Part shown: positions 44,316 through 53,348 of the stretch, piece after piece | Layout of the letters: the number at the start of each line of letters is the position of its first letter | Position numbering within the stretch: position 1 is the stretch's first letter | NCBI RefSeq assembly: GCF_020687545.1 | Contig: NZ_JAJEQX010000002.1 | Location: 62,001 to 126,000, forward strand | Direction: 5' to 3' | DNA length: 64,000 bases | DNA from: Ruminococcus turbiniformis | GTDB taxonomy: Bacteria; Bacillota; Clostridia; Lachnospirales; Lachnospiraceae | The notes under the pieces: generated by a model | Seen by the model: only the letters and a program-made list of their open reading frames with translations | Databases searched by the model: none | What the model was told of the DNA's origin: nothing | Program-made: the position numbers and the translations under genes

Positions 44316-44522
44316 ATGAAATGGTTTGATTATACCGCACTGACAATTGTGATCATCGGCGCCGTCAACTGGCTTCTGATCGGGATTTTCCGCTTCGACC
44401 TTGTGGCGCTTCTCTTCGGAAACTTAAGCTGGCTTTCCAGAATTGTCTATACACTGGTCGGTCTGTGCGGCCTGTATCTGATCAGTCTGTACGGAAGGGT
44501 CAGAGGAATGTCAGAGTCATAA
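44316..44522 (+). CDS. DUF378 family small membrane protein
   Basis: 68 residues with AAAGGAGG before the ATG. Two helices (about 6-25 and 38-58) flank FDLVALLFGNLSWLSR; the family motif IIGAVNWLLIGIFRFDLVA is complete. Function unknown. It is divergent from the HlyD-like gene and ends with its own terminator. Confidence 0.88.
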   Translation: MKWFDYTALTIVIIGAVNWLLIGIFRFDLVALLFGNLSWLSRIVYTLVGLCGLYLISLYGRVRGMSES

Positions 44523-44543
44523 TAATATTCTGCTGAGTAAAAG

Positions 44544-44569
44544 GGGCTGCTGCTAAAGCAGCTCTTTTT
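44544..44569 (+). terminator. Terminator after the DUF378 gene
   Basis: GGGCTGCT and AGCAGCTC pair (with one G-T) around a small loop, followed by TTTTT. Confidence 0.75.
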
Positions 44570-44602
44570 ACTTTCTGGAAAAATCGGAATTTCCTATAAA
44601 GC

Positions 44603-44630
44603 AAAAAAAAGCGGACTCCAAAGAGTCCGC
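44603..44630 (-). terminator. Terminator of the cell-shape operon
   Basis: GCGGACTC (44611-44618) and GAGTCCGC (44623-44630) form an 8-bp stem. On the - strand it is followed by eight T (44610-44603), just after the carboxypeptidase gene. Confidence 0.85.
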
Positions 44631-44676
44631 GCAGACTGCATACAGGGCAGTCCTCTCATACTGTTATGCTGTTCTG

Positions 44677-45768
44677 CTACCCGGTCACTCCGGATGAGAG
44701 CATCTGGTTCATCTGCTCATACAGAATGGTCCTGTCCCCGGCACCCATTATAACAGAGATGTACGGATTACTTTCAAGATCTTCGTCATAGATAATCAGA
44801 CAGTTTCCCGCCTCGTCTGTCGTCCCTGTCTTTCCTCCGATAACCTTCACGCCGTCCGGCGGAGCCACCTCTCCGGATGAATAATAATTCGATGCCGGCC
44901 ACTCATCGGTTCTGACTGTTCCATCTGCCTGAGTGATGGACACATTATAAGTGTCCATGGAAATAATATCCGCAAACCGTTCGTCTTTCATACATGCATT
45001 GAACATCAGATACAGGTCATAAGCCGTTGTGTAATGATTTTCATCATGAAGTCCGTGAGGATTCATAAAGTGAGTCCCTGTTGCCCCGAGCGCCGCAGCC
45101 TCCTCATTCATCAACTCAACAAAAGCCTCCTCGCTCCCGGAAACATGCTCCGCAATCGCAACGGCACAGTCATTGCCCGAGTGGAGCAGCATACCGCAGA
45201 GCAGGTCATACATCGTCAGCGTATCGCCTGTCTGAAGATTGCATACCGACTCATCCCAGTTCCGGACCGCCGCGTTCTCACTGACCGTCACAACGTCGTC
45301 AAGATTGCCGTATTTCAGCGCCACATAGGCGGTCATAACCTTTGTCGTGCTGGCCGGAGCAAACGGTTCAAAAATGCGGTAACCGCAGAGTACGCTCTCC
45401 TTGCTCAGATCGAAAAGCCCCGCCGCGTGAAGCGACGTCTCAGGCTCATATCCCTCCAGGGAAACATCCCCGGAAGTCACGCACAGATCCTGAGCGAACA
45501 TCCCGCCCTGGTACAGATTTCCCGTGTAGGCATCCGCCTCGTAGGAAGCCGCGTGATTCTGTGAGCTGTCCCATAAATAATAACCGCCCCCTGCGCCCAG
45601 CACGATGGCGGCAGCCGCGCACACACAAAGAACGGCCGTCCTCACACGGCGCGTTCTTCTTCTGCCCCTCTTTCCGGAAAAGGTAAGGTTTCTGTTTCCG
45701 CTTCCGGATGCGCTGCGGCGTCTTCTTGCATTTCTGCTGTGTCCTGTTCGTTTATTTGTACATTTCAC
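44677..45768 (-). CDS. D-alanyl-D-alanine carboxypeptidase (S11)
   Basis: About 363 residues from the GTG at 45768, or 371 from the ATG at 45792; both lie inside the end of mgsA. A very basic N-terminus is followed by one TM helix. The serine motifs are ASTTKVM (SxxK), HSGNDC (SxN) and GGKTGTT (KTG). It trims the terminal D-Ala of peptidoglycan stem peptides. Its place as last gene of the mre-min-rodA cluster fits cell-wall remodelling. It lacks the C-terminal amphipathic helix of PBP5. Confidence 0.88.
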   Translation of the reverse strand: MKCTNKRTGHSRNARRRRSASGSGNRNLTFSGKRGRRRTRRVRTAVLCVCAAAAIVLGAGGGYYLWDSSQNHAASYEADAYTGNLYQGGMFAQDLCVTSGDVSLEGYEPETSLHAAGLFDLSKESVLCGYRIFEPFAPASTTKVMTAYVALKYGNLDDVVTVSENAAVRNWDESVCNLQTGDTLTMYDLLCGMLLHSGNDCAVAIAEHVSGSEEAFVELMNEEAAALGATGTHFMNPHGLHDENHYTTAYDLYLMFNACMKDERFADIISMDTYNVSITQADGTVRTDEWPASNYYSSGEVAPPDGVKVIGGKTGTTDEAGNCLIIYDEDLESNPYISVIMGAGDRTILYEQMNQMLSSGVTG

Positions 45769-46147
45769 GCCAGTCCAAATCTCCTCTGTCAAGTGCTAGT
45801 ATCAGTGCTTCCGCTGTGGCAATATTTGTCGCGATCGGAATATTGTACATATCGCAGAGCTGGACAATATCGTTCACATCCGGCTCATGGGACCGTGGTG
45901 TGTGCGGATCGCGGAAGAAAATCAGCAGGTCAATATTGTTGTGCTCGATCTGAGATCCAAGCTGCTGCTTTCCTCCCAGATGTCCGGGAAGGAACTTGTG
46001 TATGTTCAGATTTGTAACACTTTCAACGAGCATCCCCGTAGTCTCTGTGGCGTACAGCTCATGTTTGCTGAGTATTCCCCGGTATGCGATACAGAAATTC
46101 TGCATCAGCTTCTTTTTTGCGTCATGCGCGATCAAACCGATATTCAT
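45752..46147 (-). CDS. mgsA: Methylglyoxal synthase
   Basis: 131 residues from the ATG at 46147, after AAGGAG. It converts dihydroxyacetone phosphate to methylglyoxal and phosphate. Family motifs MNIGLIAHDAKK, GPLGG-like LPGHLGGKQQLG, DLLIFFRDP and TNIATAEALI are visible. It is shorter than the 152-residue E. coli enzyme at the N-terminus. It lies between rodA and the carboxypeptidase, as in many clostridia. Confidence 0.93.
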   Translation of the reverse strand: MNIGLIAHDAKKKLMQNFCIAYRGILSKHELYATETTGMLVESVTNLNIHKFLPGHLGGKQQLGSQIEHNNIDLLIFFRDPHTPRSHEPDVNDIVQLCDMYNIPIATNIATAEALILALDRGDLDWREMYK

Positions 46148-46163
46148 TACTGTCACCTTCTCC

Positions 46164-47300
46164 TTACTGATATTTATTAGGCTGTAAACCGACATTCAGT
46201 ACGAACCCAATCCCCATAAAAAAGCATACGACGGACGTAAGTCCATAACTTACAAAGGGAAGCGACAGTCCCGTATTGGGAAGAATTAATGTAGTCACAC
46301 CAATATTGATAAAGCTCTGTATCCCTATCAGTGAGGCAACTCCGCCGCAGATAATGCGTCCCCCAGTATCTTTCGCTTTCAAGCCAATCAAAATACACTC
46401 TATCACAATTAATAATATCAAAAATATAACAACACAACAACCCACAAATCCTAATTCTTCGCCAATTATTGCAAAAATAAAGTCTGTCTGCGGCTCGGAG
46501 ACGAAATTGCCGTTCTTCACCGACGTCGTCTCATCGTTGTTATATCCCTTACCTGAAAGCTGTCCCGAACCGATTGCCATGACCGAATTCAGCTGCTGGT
46601 ATGACTCGTCATCCGCATACTCTTCCGGGTCCAGCCAGGCGAGAATACGCTCCTGCTGGTAGTCCTGCAGAATCGGCTGGTTCGGCTGCACTGCGATAGC
46701 CAGAAAGATAATAACCGTCGGAATCGTGATAACAAGAACCGTCCCGACGAACTTATAACTCAGTCCGGCAATAAAGAGAATCGCGCAGAACAGAGCCGCA
46801 ATACAGATCGTCGTGGAGAGGTTCGGCTGTTTGTAAATCATGGCAAGCGACGGAAGAATCAGCGCCACCGCCTGAATGATCACTTTCGGATTGTTGATAT
46901 TCTGCTCCCTGTCCGACAGAAATCTGGCAAAGAAAAGAATCATCAGAATCTTCGTCAGATCCGACGGCTGAAGCTGCGTAAATCCAAGATTAACCCATCT
47001 GGTGGCGCCGTTTGCGGACTGTCCCACAACGGGGAACCACACCGCCGCCAGCAGAATCAGATTCAGAAAATACATCGGCCAGTAAAAGTTCAGCACCCAC
47101 TTGTAGTCGATCAGCGAGATCACCGCCATCGCCGCCAGGCCAAGAATCACGCCCATAATCTGCCGGGTCATAAGATCCGGCCGCGCGCTTCTCACCATCA
47201 GAACGCCGATCACCGACAGAATCAGAACCAGAACTACAAAACCGAACCGGTAGTCCTTCAGATTGTAATGAGGCTTTAATTTGTTCAAATTCAGTTTCAA
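46164..47300 (-). CDS. rodA: Rod-shape SEDS glycosyltransferase RodA
   Basis: 378 residues with about ten helices. It uses a TTG start that overlaps the minE stop. SEDS motifs include TRWVNLGFTQLQPSDLTKI, with the conserved WVNLG and QPSE-like segment, and the C-terminal GLSLPFVSYGLTS. It polymerises lipid II in the elongasome together with the PBP2 encoded nearby. Confidence 0.93.
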   Translation of the reverse strand: MKLNLNKLKPHYNLKDYRFGFVVLVLILSVIGVLMVRSARPDLMTRQIMGVILGLAAMAVISLIDYKWVLNFYWPMYFLNLILLAAVWFPVVGQSANGATRWVNLGFTQLQPSDLTKILMILFFARFLSDREQNINNPKVIIQAVALILPSLAMIYKQPNLSTTICIAALFCAILFIAGLSYKFVGTVLVITIPTVIIFLAIAVQPNQPILQDYQQERILAWLDPEEYADDESYQQLNSVMAIGSGQLSGKGYNNDETTSVKNGNFVSEPQTDFIFAIIGEELGFVGCCVVIFLILLIVIECILIGLKAKDTGGRIICGGVASLIGIQSFINIGVTTLILPNTGLSLPFVSYGLTSVVCFFMGIGFVLNVGLQPNKYQ

Positions 47301-47506
47301 TTGTTTTCTCCCATGTATCTTATATGTATATCTGTCCTTGTTATCTCAATATGAAAGTCTTCGGGCCGGATCTCCACATATTTTGATACCGCCTGATAGA
47401 GATCCTTTGACAGCCTGTCCGCACTTTCGGGCGCACACTGCATTCTGTCCGAGATAAGAAGGTTCTTCAGTCTCTCTTTCGCGATAAAAACAGACTGCGC
47501 ACTCAT
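47297..47506 (-). CDS. minE: Cell division topological specificity factor MinE
   Basis: 69 residues from the ATG at 47506, which overlaps the minD stop (ATGA). ERLKNLLISDRMQCAP and the VSKYVEIRPEDFHIEI stretch are MinE hallmarks. An upstream in-frame ATG at 47614 lies inside minD. MinE is shorter than the 88-residue E. coli protein but complete for the MinD-contact helix. Confidence 0.92.
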   Translation of the reverse strand: MSAQSVFIAKERLKNLLISDRMQCAPESADRLSKDLYQAVSKYVEIRPEDFHIEITRTDIHIRYMGENN

Positions 47507-48309
47507 ACGGAAGCCCCCTGTTTCCTGTGGAACAGGCCGGAGATTTTCTCGAAAAATCCCTCTGGCTTCGAGTAGTCGTTCACCGGGATCTCCTCTCCGG
47601 TCAGCCTTCTGCACACGTCTGTATAGGCTCTTCCGGCCAGAGAATCCTCTCCGACCACGGGTTCTCCCTGATTGGTCGCGATCACGACCTGCTCGTCATC
47701 CGGTATCACGCCCAGGAGGTCAACCGCGAGGATCTCCGTCACATCGTCCACGGACATCATATCCCCTCTCCGGACCATATCGATGCGCAGCCGGTTAATC
47801 AGCAGCGCGTTGTTCCGGATGCCGGAGGCCTCAAGAAGCCCGATAATCCGGTCCGCGTCCCGGATCGCGGACACTTCCGGAGTTGTCACCACAATAGACC
47901 GGTCCGCGCCTGCTATGGCGTTCTGGAATCCCTGCTCGATTCCGGCAGGACAGTCCAGAAGAATGAAATCATAGTCTGAACGTATCTCGTCGATCAGTTT
48001 TCTCATCTGCTCCGGCGACACACTGGACTTGTCCCGTGTCTGGGCCGACGGCAGCAGACAGAGCTCCGGGAATCTCTTATCCCGGATAAGTGCCTGTTTC
48101 AGACGGCAGTTTCCCTCAATGACATCGACGATATTATATACAATTCTGTTCTCAAGTCCCATAACCACGTCGAGGTTTCTAAGCCCCAGATCGGTATCGA
48201 TCACCATGACCTTTTTCCCGAGCTTTGAAAGCCCGATTCCGATGTTTGCCGTTGTCGTCGTCTTTCCGACTCCGCCCTTCCCCGATGTGATAACTATAAC
48301 TTCTCCCAT
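47503..48309 (-). CDS. minD: Septum site-determining ATPase MinD
   Basis: 268 residues. The deviant Walker A KGGVGKTT is at 11-18, followed by DTDLGLRNLD and DCPAGIEQG. The C-terminal amphipathic tail GFFEKISGLFHRK targets the membrane. MinD drives the MinC division inhibitor to the poles. It is coupled to minE by ATGA. Confidence 0.97.
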   Translation of the reverse strand: MGEVIVITSGKGGVGKTTTTANIGIGLSKLGKKVMVIDTDLGLRNLDVVMGLENRIVYNIVDVIEGNCRLKQALIRDKRFPELCLLPSAQTRDKSSVSPEQMRKLIDEIRSDYDFILLDCPAGIEQGFQNAIAGADRSIVVTTPEVSAIRDADRIIGLLEASGIRNNALLINRLRIDMVRRGDMMSVDDVTEILAVDLLGVIPDDEQVVIATNQGEPVVGEDSLAGRAYTDVCRRLTGEEIPVNDYSKPEGFFEKISGLFHRKQGASV

Positions 48310-48381
48310 GTTTTTCTATCTCCTTTCAAGAATGCCGCCCTTCTTCCTGCCGCGGCGTGCGCGCAAGTCCCGCTGACACGG

Positions 48382-49032
48382 TCATTCCACAAGAGGATCC
48401 AGATAAATGCGGTTTCCGTCCACTACTGCGATCTTCGGCCCTCTGATGCTTAAGCTCTCCTGGCAGATGATCTGGCGTTTTGCCTCTATCCCGCCGATGC
48501 AAAGCTGCTTCGGCTGCATGGCAAGAGCCACGACAAAAGCATCTCTGTCAGCAGGGATTCCCGCCTGAACAGAGCCGTAGACCGTTCCGAATACAGCCAC
48601 ATTGCCTCCGGCTCTCACCGCGGCGCCGGGCTCCACATCTCCGAGGATAACCACACTGGACTCTGATTCCAGAATCTGTTTTCCGCCAAGCGGTCCTCTG
48701 TAAAAGTCTCCTCTCCATCTGCGGATATCTGTCAGCGTTCTGTCAATAATGCTTTTGTACACCAGTTCATTTTTTTCTCTGTGTTCAATAATGCAGAGAA
48801 TCTCAATCTGCGTATTCCTGTTTATGACCTCGAGGATCTCATCTTCCTCCGCCCGGGAAAGCTCCCGGCCGGCAAAGCCGAGCGCCATCTGGGCGTTTCC
48901 GAAAAACCGGGAAGATGCCCTGAATTTTTCGGCCAGTTCCGCAAGAAGCGCTGTAAATTCCGCTTCGGAATCAAGCTCAATATCCAGCCCGTACCGGCTG
49001 CTTCTGATCGTCACAAGCCTGCTCATTTTCAT
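48382..49032 (-). CDS. minC: Septum site-determining protein MinC
   Basis: About 216 residues; starts at 49038, 49032 and 49026 are all in frame, and I use the middle one because AAGG precedes it by six bases. The C-terminal half is the beta-helix domain with GGNVAVFGTVYGSVQAG and the metal-free close. The N-terminal FtsZ-binding domain is present but divergent. It follows PBP2 by about 10 nt. Confidence 0.9.
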   Translation of the reverse strand: MKMSRLVTIRSSRYGLDIELDSEAEFTALLAELAEKFRASSRFFGNAQMALGFAGRELSRAEEDEILEVINRNTQIEILCIIEHREKNELVYKSIIDRTLTDIRRWRGDFYRGPLGGKQILESESSVVILGDVEPGAAVRAGGNVAVFGTVYGSVQAGIPADRDAFVVALAMQPKQLCIGGIEAKRQIICQESLSIRGPKIAVVDGNRIYLDPLVE

Positions 49033-49041
49033 CCCCATCCT

Positions 49042-51915
49042 TTAATCGCCTGCGATCACCGTTCCCAGGTTCGCAGCGCTTCCCGTAATCAGTTCACTTG
49101 ACAGATCCGGGTTAAAATAGATTCTCGCCACATCTCTTCCGATCTCGGAAGAATATGCGGAGTTGTATCCGTATGTGATGCGGACCGCAATGGAAATCTC
49201 CGGCGTATCCGCCGGTGCATATCCGACAAAGAGCACATGATCCGCATGCAGTTCATTGTGCTGCGCTGTACCGGTCTTTCCCGCCATTGAGAATTCAAGT
49301 CCTGTAAACGCGGTGGAACTGCTCACCATCCGCTCCATTCCTTCATGGAGAATATCCCAGGTTGATGAGCTGACATCATCCATCGTGTTGACGACTTCCG
49401 CTGAATAGTCCCGGATCAGGTTTCCGTCCGAATCCGTTGTCTTGTCGATCAGGGTAAGATCATAGACCGTACCGCTGTTTGCCACTGCAGTCACGTAGCG
49501 GTTCAGCTGGCTGACCGTAAAATTGTTGGTACCCTGTCCGATGGCCGACTGGATGGAATATTCGTCGGAGATCTCCGGCTCCGCCTCCGGTATTTCCACT
49601 CCGGAAGTCTGGCCGAGTCCGAACATCTGCGCATATTTTGCAAGCCTGTCCGTTCCGCGGTCGCTGTCGTAATTTCCTTCGGAATCCATTCCCAGGTCAT
49701 ATCCCACCTGATAGAAAAAGATATTGCACGAGTGCTGGATTGCCTGGACAACGTTCAGAGATCCATGTCCGCCGTTCGGATAGATCCAGCAGTGGGGGCT
49801 CGGCGTCACCTCGTCGAAAGTTCCGTTGCAGTAGATCGTGGTACTGGAATCGATCACGCCTTCTTCCAGTCCGGCTGTCGCGGAAACCATCTTGTAGGTC
49901 GATCCCGGAGCTGTCTTCTCCTGTGTCGCCCTGTTGTAGAATATGTTGGCGTTTCCGGTGTTGAGCTGGTTGTAGTAATCGGAATCCATCGTATTTGCCA
50001 GGCGGTTATTGTCATATCCCGGATAGGATACGCAGGCAAGCACATCGCCTGTGTTCGGATCCGTAACCACAACTCCGCCGGAACACGGTTCCAGGGCAAG
50101 CTGTCCCGGTGTAATCTCCAGCGTCTCGATCTTATTGTAGAGCCAGCTGTAGGAATCCACGGTTCCGTTCAGCAGGCCGTAGTAGGATGTCTCATCCATT
50201 GGCAGCACTCCCTGCTCATACACAGTTGCACAGATCTGCGCACCACTGATACCCCCTGATTTTATAAGATATTCATAGAGAAGTTTGTCGAAATCACTGT
50301 CATCATTCAAATATTCCTGAATATAGGAGACAATGCTCTGGTAAATCTCTTCTGAACTGGAATATGTGCTGTCTCCGAGCTTAGTCGTATCGATCCAGTT
50401 CTGGGAGATCGCATAGTTCAGGTAGGTATAAAGACTGATCACCTCGTCGTTCGCCCAGGCAATCTGCGTCTCATCCTCGGAATCGATCTCGCTGCTCATC
50501 AGGATTCCCGTTGTCTCCTTGAGCAGAGTGTCGCAGATGTAGTCCATATATGCCTTCATCTCGTCTGAGAGATCCTGGTAGGCCGGCGCATCCGGATTCT
50601 GAAGCTGAGAGATCAGCTCAGCGAGAACTGACTCCCTGTGGGATGAAAAAGCCGCATAGATTGCCTGTTCCGCGGTTCCTGCATCCTCCGCCGCGAAATG
50701 GTCCGGATCAACGATCTCGTTGGCGATAAACGAGTTGTACGCATCGCCGACAGGAATAATGATCTCCTCGGAATCCTCCGCCGTGGATGGATCATAGTCA
50801 AGCACATTGTACAGTTTGTCCAGAATGATTCCGGCAAGTTTCTCCTCCAGAAGCTGATAAGCGCTCATCTGCAGATTTTTGTCTATGGTCAGGTAGACGT
50901 CGTTGCCCGCTTCCGGTTCTGTCGTACTGACCGTCTCCGTCACTTTTCCGAGGTTGTCCACATAGAACGTGGTCTCGCCTTTCTTCCCCTGCAGGGTGCT
51001 GTCAAACACCTGCTCGATTCCCGTCTTTCCGACGATATCTGAAAGGGAATACCGTTTCTTCTCCTCCTCGTCCAGAGCGTCATACTCCTCCTGGGACATG
51101 GGGCCGGTATAGCCGATGATGGAAGCAAAATATTCTCCGTCCGGGTACACACGCAGAGACTCTTCCGCGATATCCACGCCCGCAAGAGATGACTGGTTCT
51201 CCATAATTGCCGCCGCTGTCTCGCTGCTTACGTCGGACGCGATCGTTGTATCGAGAAACTGCTGGTAGCTGTTAAGCCCGATGGCATAACGCATGTTCAC
51301 CATTTTAAGAAGGTATGCGGGCTCATTATTCTCCTCATCCAGTCCGTACCGCTCGGAGCACAGATAATGCATGATCTCCGCGGCAGACTGGTTTCTCTGC
51401 TCCGCCGTCAGATCGTCCGTATAGCTCTGGCCGTACACATCCGCCACAAACCGCAGGCGCTGCGTCTCATTGGTCGCGGAGAACTGGTAATTTCCCGACG
51501 AATCGAGAGTGATTCCGAATGTGTCGACCACAGAGTCGCCGTTCGCCTCCACAATCTGGAGCACCCGGTCGAGGATGCCGTTTAACGTTTCGTTTCTCTC
51601 GCTGTCGCTGGCATCTGTCGACACGGTATCCTCGATCGTCACAGAGTAGGCCAGTTTATTGTAAGCGAGAAGATTTCCGTTCCGGTCATATATGTTTCCC
51701 CTCGTCGCGGCAATGCTGCTTGTTCTTCTGATCTGCAGCTCATAGTTTTCCAGATAGTCCTCTCCCCGCACAATCTGCAGGTAGAAAAGACGTCCGATCA
51801 GAACAGTCGAGCTTAAGCAGAAGACAATGATAAGCACCACAAGCCTGGACTTCAGGATATATTCTATTGCTTCTTTTATTCTGTCAATAATCTCACTAAA
51901 CAAATTTGCTTGCAC
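49042..51915 (-). CDS. mrdA: Penicillin-binding protein 2 (elongasome transpeptidase)
   Basis: 957 residues, against about 600-700 for typical PBP2. One N-terminal helix and a pedestal domain precede the transpeptidase, with active serine S672 (GSTYK), SCN (QHSCN) and KTG (AGKTGTA). Between TIDKNLQ (about 342) and GGVVVTDPNTG (about 612), which normally lie ~25 residues apart, there is a ~240-residue insertion rich in Asp, Glu and Ser. It overlaps mreD by 20 nt. It cross-links new wall made by RodA. Confidence 0.93.
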   Translation of the reverse strand: MQANLFSEIIDRIKEAIEYILKSRLVVLIIVFCLSSTVLIGRLFYLQIVRGEDYLENYELQIRRTSSIAATRGNIYDRNGNLLAYNKLAYSVTIEDTVSTDASDSERNETLNGILDRVLQIVEANGDSVVDTFGITLDSSGNYQFSATNETQRLRFVADVYGQSYTDDLTAEQRNQSAAEIMHYLCSERYGLDEENNEPAYLLKMVNMRYAIGLNSYQQFLDTTIASDVSSETAAAIMENQSSLAGVDIAEESLRVYPDGEYFASIIGYTGPMSQEEYDALDEEEKKRYSLSDIVGKTGIEQVFDSTLQGKKGETTFYVDNLGKVTETVSTTEPEAGNDVYLTIDKNLQMSAYQLLEEKLAGIILDKLYNVLDYDPSTAEDSEEIIIPVGDAYNSFIANEIVDPDHFAAEDAGTAEQAIYAAFSSHRESVLAELISQLQNPDAPAYQDLSDEMKAYMDYICDTLLKETTGILMSSEIDSEDETQIAWANDEVISLYTYLNYAISQNWIDTTKLGDSTYSSSEEIYQSIVSYIQEYLNDDSDFDKLLYEYLIKSGGISGAQICATVYEQGVLPMDETSYYGLLNGTVDSYSWLYNKIETLEITPGQLALEPCSGGVVVTDPNTGDVLACVSYPGYDNNRLANTMDSDYYNQLNTGNANIFYNRATQEKTAPGSTYKMVSATAGLEEGVIDSSTTIYCNGTFDEVTPSPHCWIYPNGGHGSLNVVQAIQHSCNIFFYQVGYDLGMDSEGNYDSDRGTDRLAKYAQMFGLGQTSGVEIPEAEPEISDEYSIQSAIGQGTNNFTVSQLNRYVTAVANSGTVYDLTLIDKTTDSDGNLIRDYSAEVVNTMDDVSSSTWDILHEGMERMVSSSTAFTGLEFSMAGKTGTAQHNELHADHVLFVGYAPADTPEISIAVRITYGYNSAYSSEIGRDVARIYFNPDLSSELITGSAANLGTVIAGD

Positions 51916-52429
51916 TCCTTTTCTCTTCCGCTTCCAGTTTATGATTGATCAGAAGCAGGAGCGGATAAACAACAAGTGTAATCACAATCGTATAAATGGC
52001 TTCCGGAAAGATAATCCGGTTCAGATAATAAAGAAAGTTAAAATCACTCCTCAGCAGGAATGTAAAAAGATAAATACCTGTTCCATAGAGCAGGCTGCTT
52101 ACAAATATAAGGAGAAGAGGGAGTTTGATATCCTCATCAAAATACATCTGTTCGAACAGGCCGTTGACAAATCCCGCAATCAGATAGATCAGCGCGTAAA
52201 AACCGATCATTTCTCCGTACTGGATGTCAATCAGAAGACCCGAGGCAAATCCCACAAGCATTCCCTCCCGGGAGCCTCTCATAAATCCGAAAGACGCCGT
52301 CACAATGAGCATCAGGTTTGGTTTGATGCCCGCAATCTCAAGAGAGGGGAATACCGTGCACTGGAGCAGGTATGCGGCCAGCACAATCACTGCCGTCACG
52401 GCAATCCTCCTGAATCTGATAGCTTTCAT
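51896..52429 (-). CDS. mreD: Rod shape-determining protein MreD
   Basis: 177 residues with five or six membrane helices. The motif FGFMRGSREGMLVGFASGLLID is typical. It links MreBC to the wall-making enzymes. It lies between mreC and PBP2 and overlaps the latter. Confidence 0.9.
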   Translation of the reverse strand: MKAIRFRRIAVTAVIVLAAYLLQCTVFPSLEIAGIKPNLMLIVTASFGFMRGSREGMLVGFASGLLIDIQYGEMIGFYALIYLIAGFVNGLFEQMYFDEDIKLPLLLIFVSSLLYGTGIYLFTFLLRSDFNFLYYLNRIIFPEAIYTIVITLVVYPLLLLINHKLEAEEKRSASKFV

Positions 52430-52477
52430 CTATAAATCTCCATTTCCTCCGCCGGCGCACGGCACGGCGGGACAAAA

Positions 52478-53347
52478 CTACTCTGTCACATTTTCTCCGG
52501 TCATCTCTGCCTTCGTCGTAGTAATCACGAGTACTTCCTGAATATTGTTAAAGTCAACCGCAGGGATAATATATCCGGAGCGGGTCAGGTTGTTGGAATC
52601 CACATTCACCTCGCTGATCGTACCGATCAGAATACCCTGCAGATACTTGTCGCTGATATACGATGTGACAATCTGATCTCCCACGGCCACTACATTGTCA
52701 TTGTTCGCCATCTGGTCAAACGCGATCTGGCCGCTGCTCATCAGCGAAAGATCCCCGCTCACGATACAGGTATCAGAGGTAGAGAGCACCATACCGCTGA
52801 TGTTGCTGGAATCATCAATGATTGAGCGCACTTTCGCCCATGTGGGTCCCACATCCGTCACGATTCCGACAAGTCCGCTTCCCGCAAGGACATTCATGTC
52901 AACCGTGATTCCGTCCTGGCTGCCCTTGTCAATGGTAAACGTGCTGAACCAGTTGCCTGAATCCTTCCCGATCACATGCGCAGCTGTCTTCTCGTAATCC
53001 GCATAGTTCTGATCCAGCTCATACAGTTCCTGGAGCCGCTCATATTCGTAGCTTTCCTCCTGGAGATAGTTGTTCTCCGTTGTCAGGGCATCGATCTGTT
53101 CCTGAAGCTTCTGGTTTTCCTCTCTTAACTGCTGCATCGTCGAGAAGTTGTCTTTCATATCTCCCAGCCAGCCGCCGATCTGGTTAATTCCCTGCTGCAG
53201 GGGAATGACCGTCACGTTTGCCAGCACTTTGAACGGGCCGCTTGCCCTGTCCGAAAAAGATGACAGTATCATCATCAGTGCGCAGAACACAGCCAGTCCG
53301 AGCAGAATATATCTGTTTGTATGAGAAGTCTGATTCTTTTTTTTCAT
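52478..53347 (-). CDS. mreC: Rod shape-determining protein MreC
   Basis: 289 residues: one N-terminal helix (about 12-29), a coiled coil (about 60-110, MQQLREENQKLQEQIDALTTEN), then the beta-rich domain with GSGLVGIVTDVGPTWAKVRSIID. It is the periplasmic-face scaffold of the elongasome. It starts one base after the mreB stop. Confidence 0.94.
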   Translation of the reverse strand: MKKKNQTSHTNRYILLGLAVFCALMMILSSFSDRASGPFKVLANVTVIPLQQGINQIGGWLGDMKDNFSTMQQLREENQKLQEQIDALTTENNYLQEESYEYERLQELYELDQNYADYEKTAAHVIGKDSGNWFSTFTIDKGSQDGITVDMNVLAGSGLVGIVTDVGPTWAKVRSIIDDSSNISGMVLSTSDTCIVSGDLSLMSSGQIAFDQMANNDNVVAVGDQIVTSYISDKYLQGILIGTISEVNVDSNNLTRSGYIIPAVDFNNIQEVLVITTTKAEMTGENVTE

Positions 53348-53348
53348 A

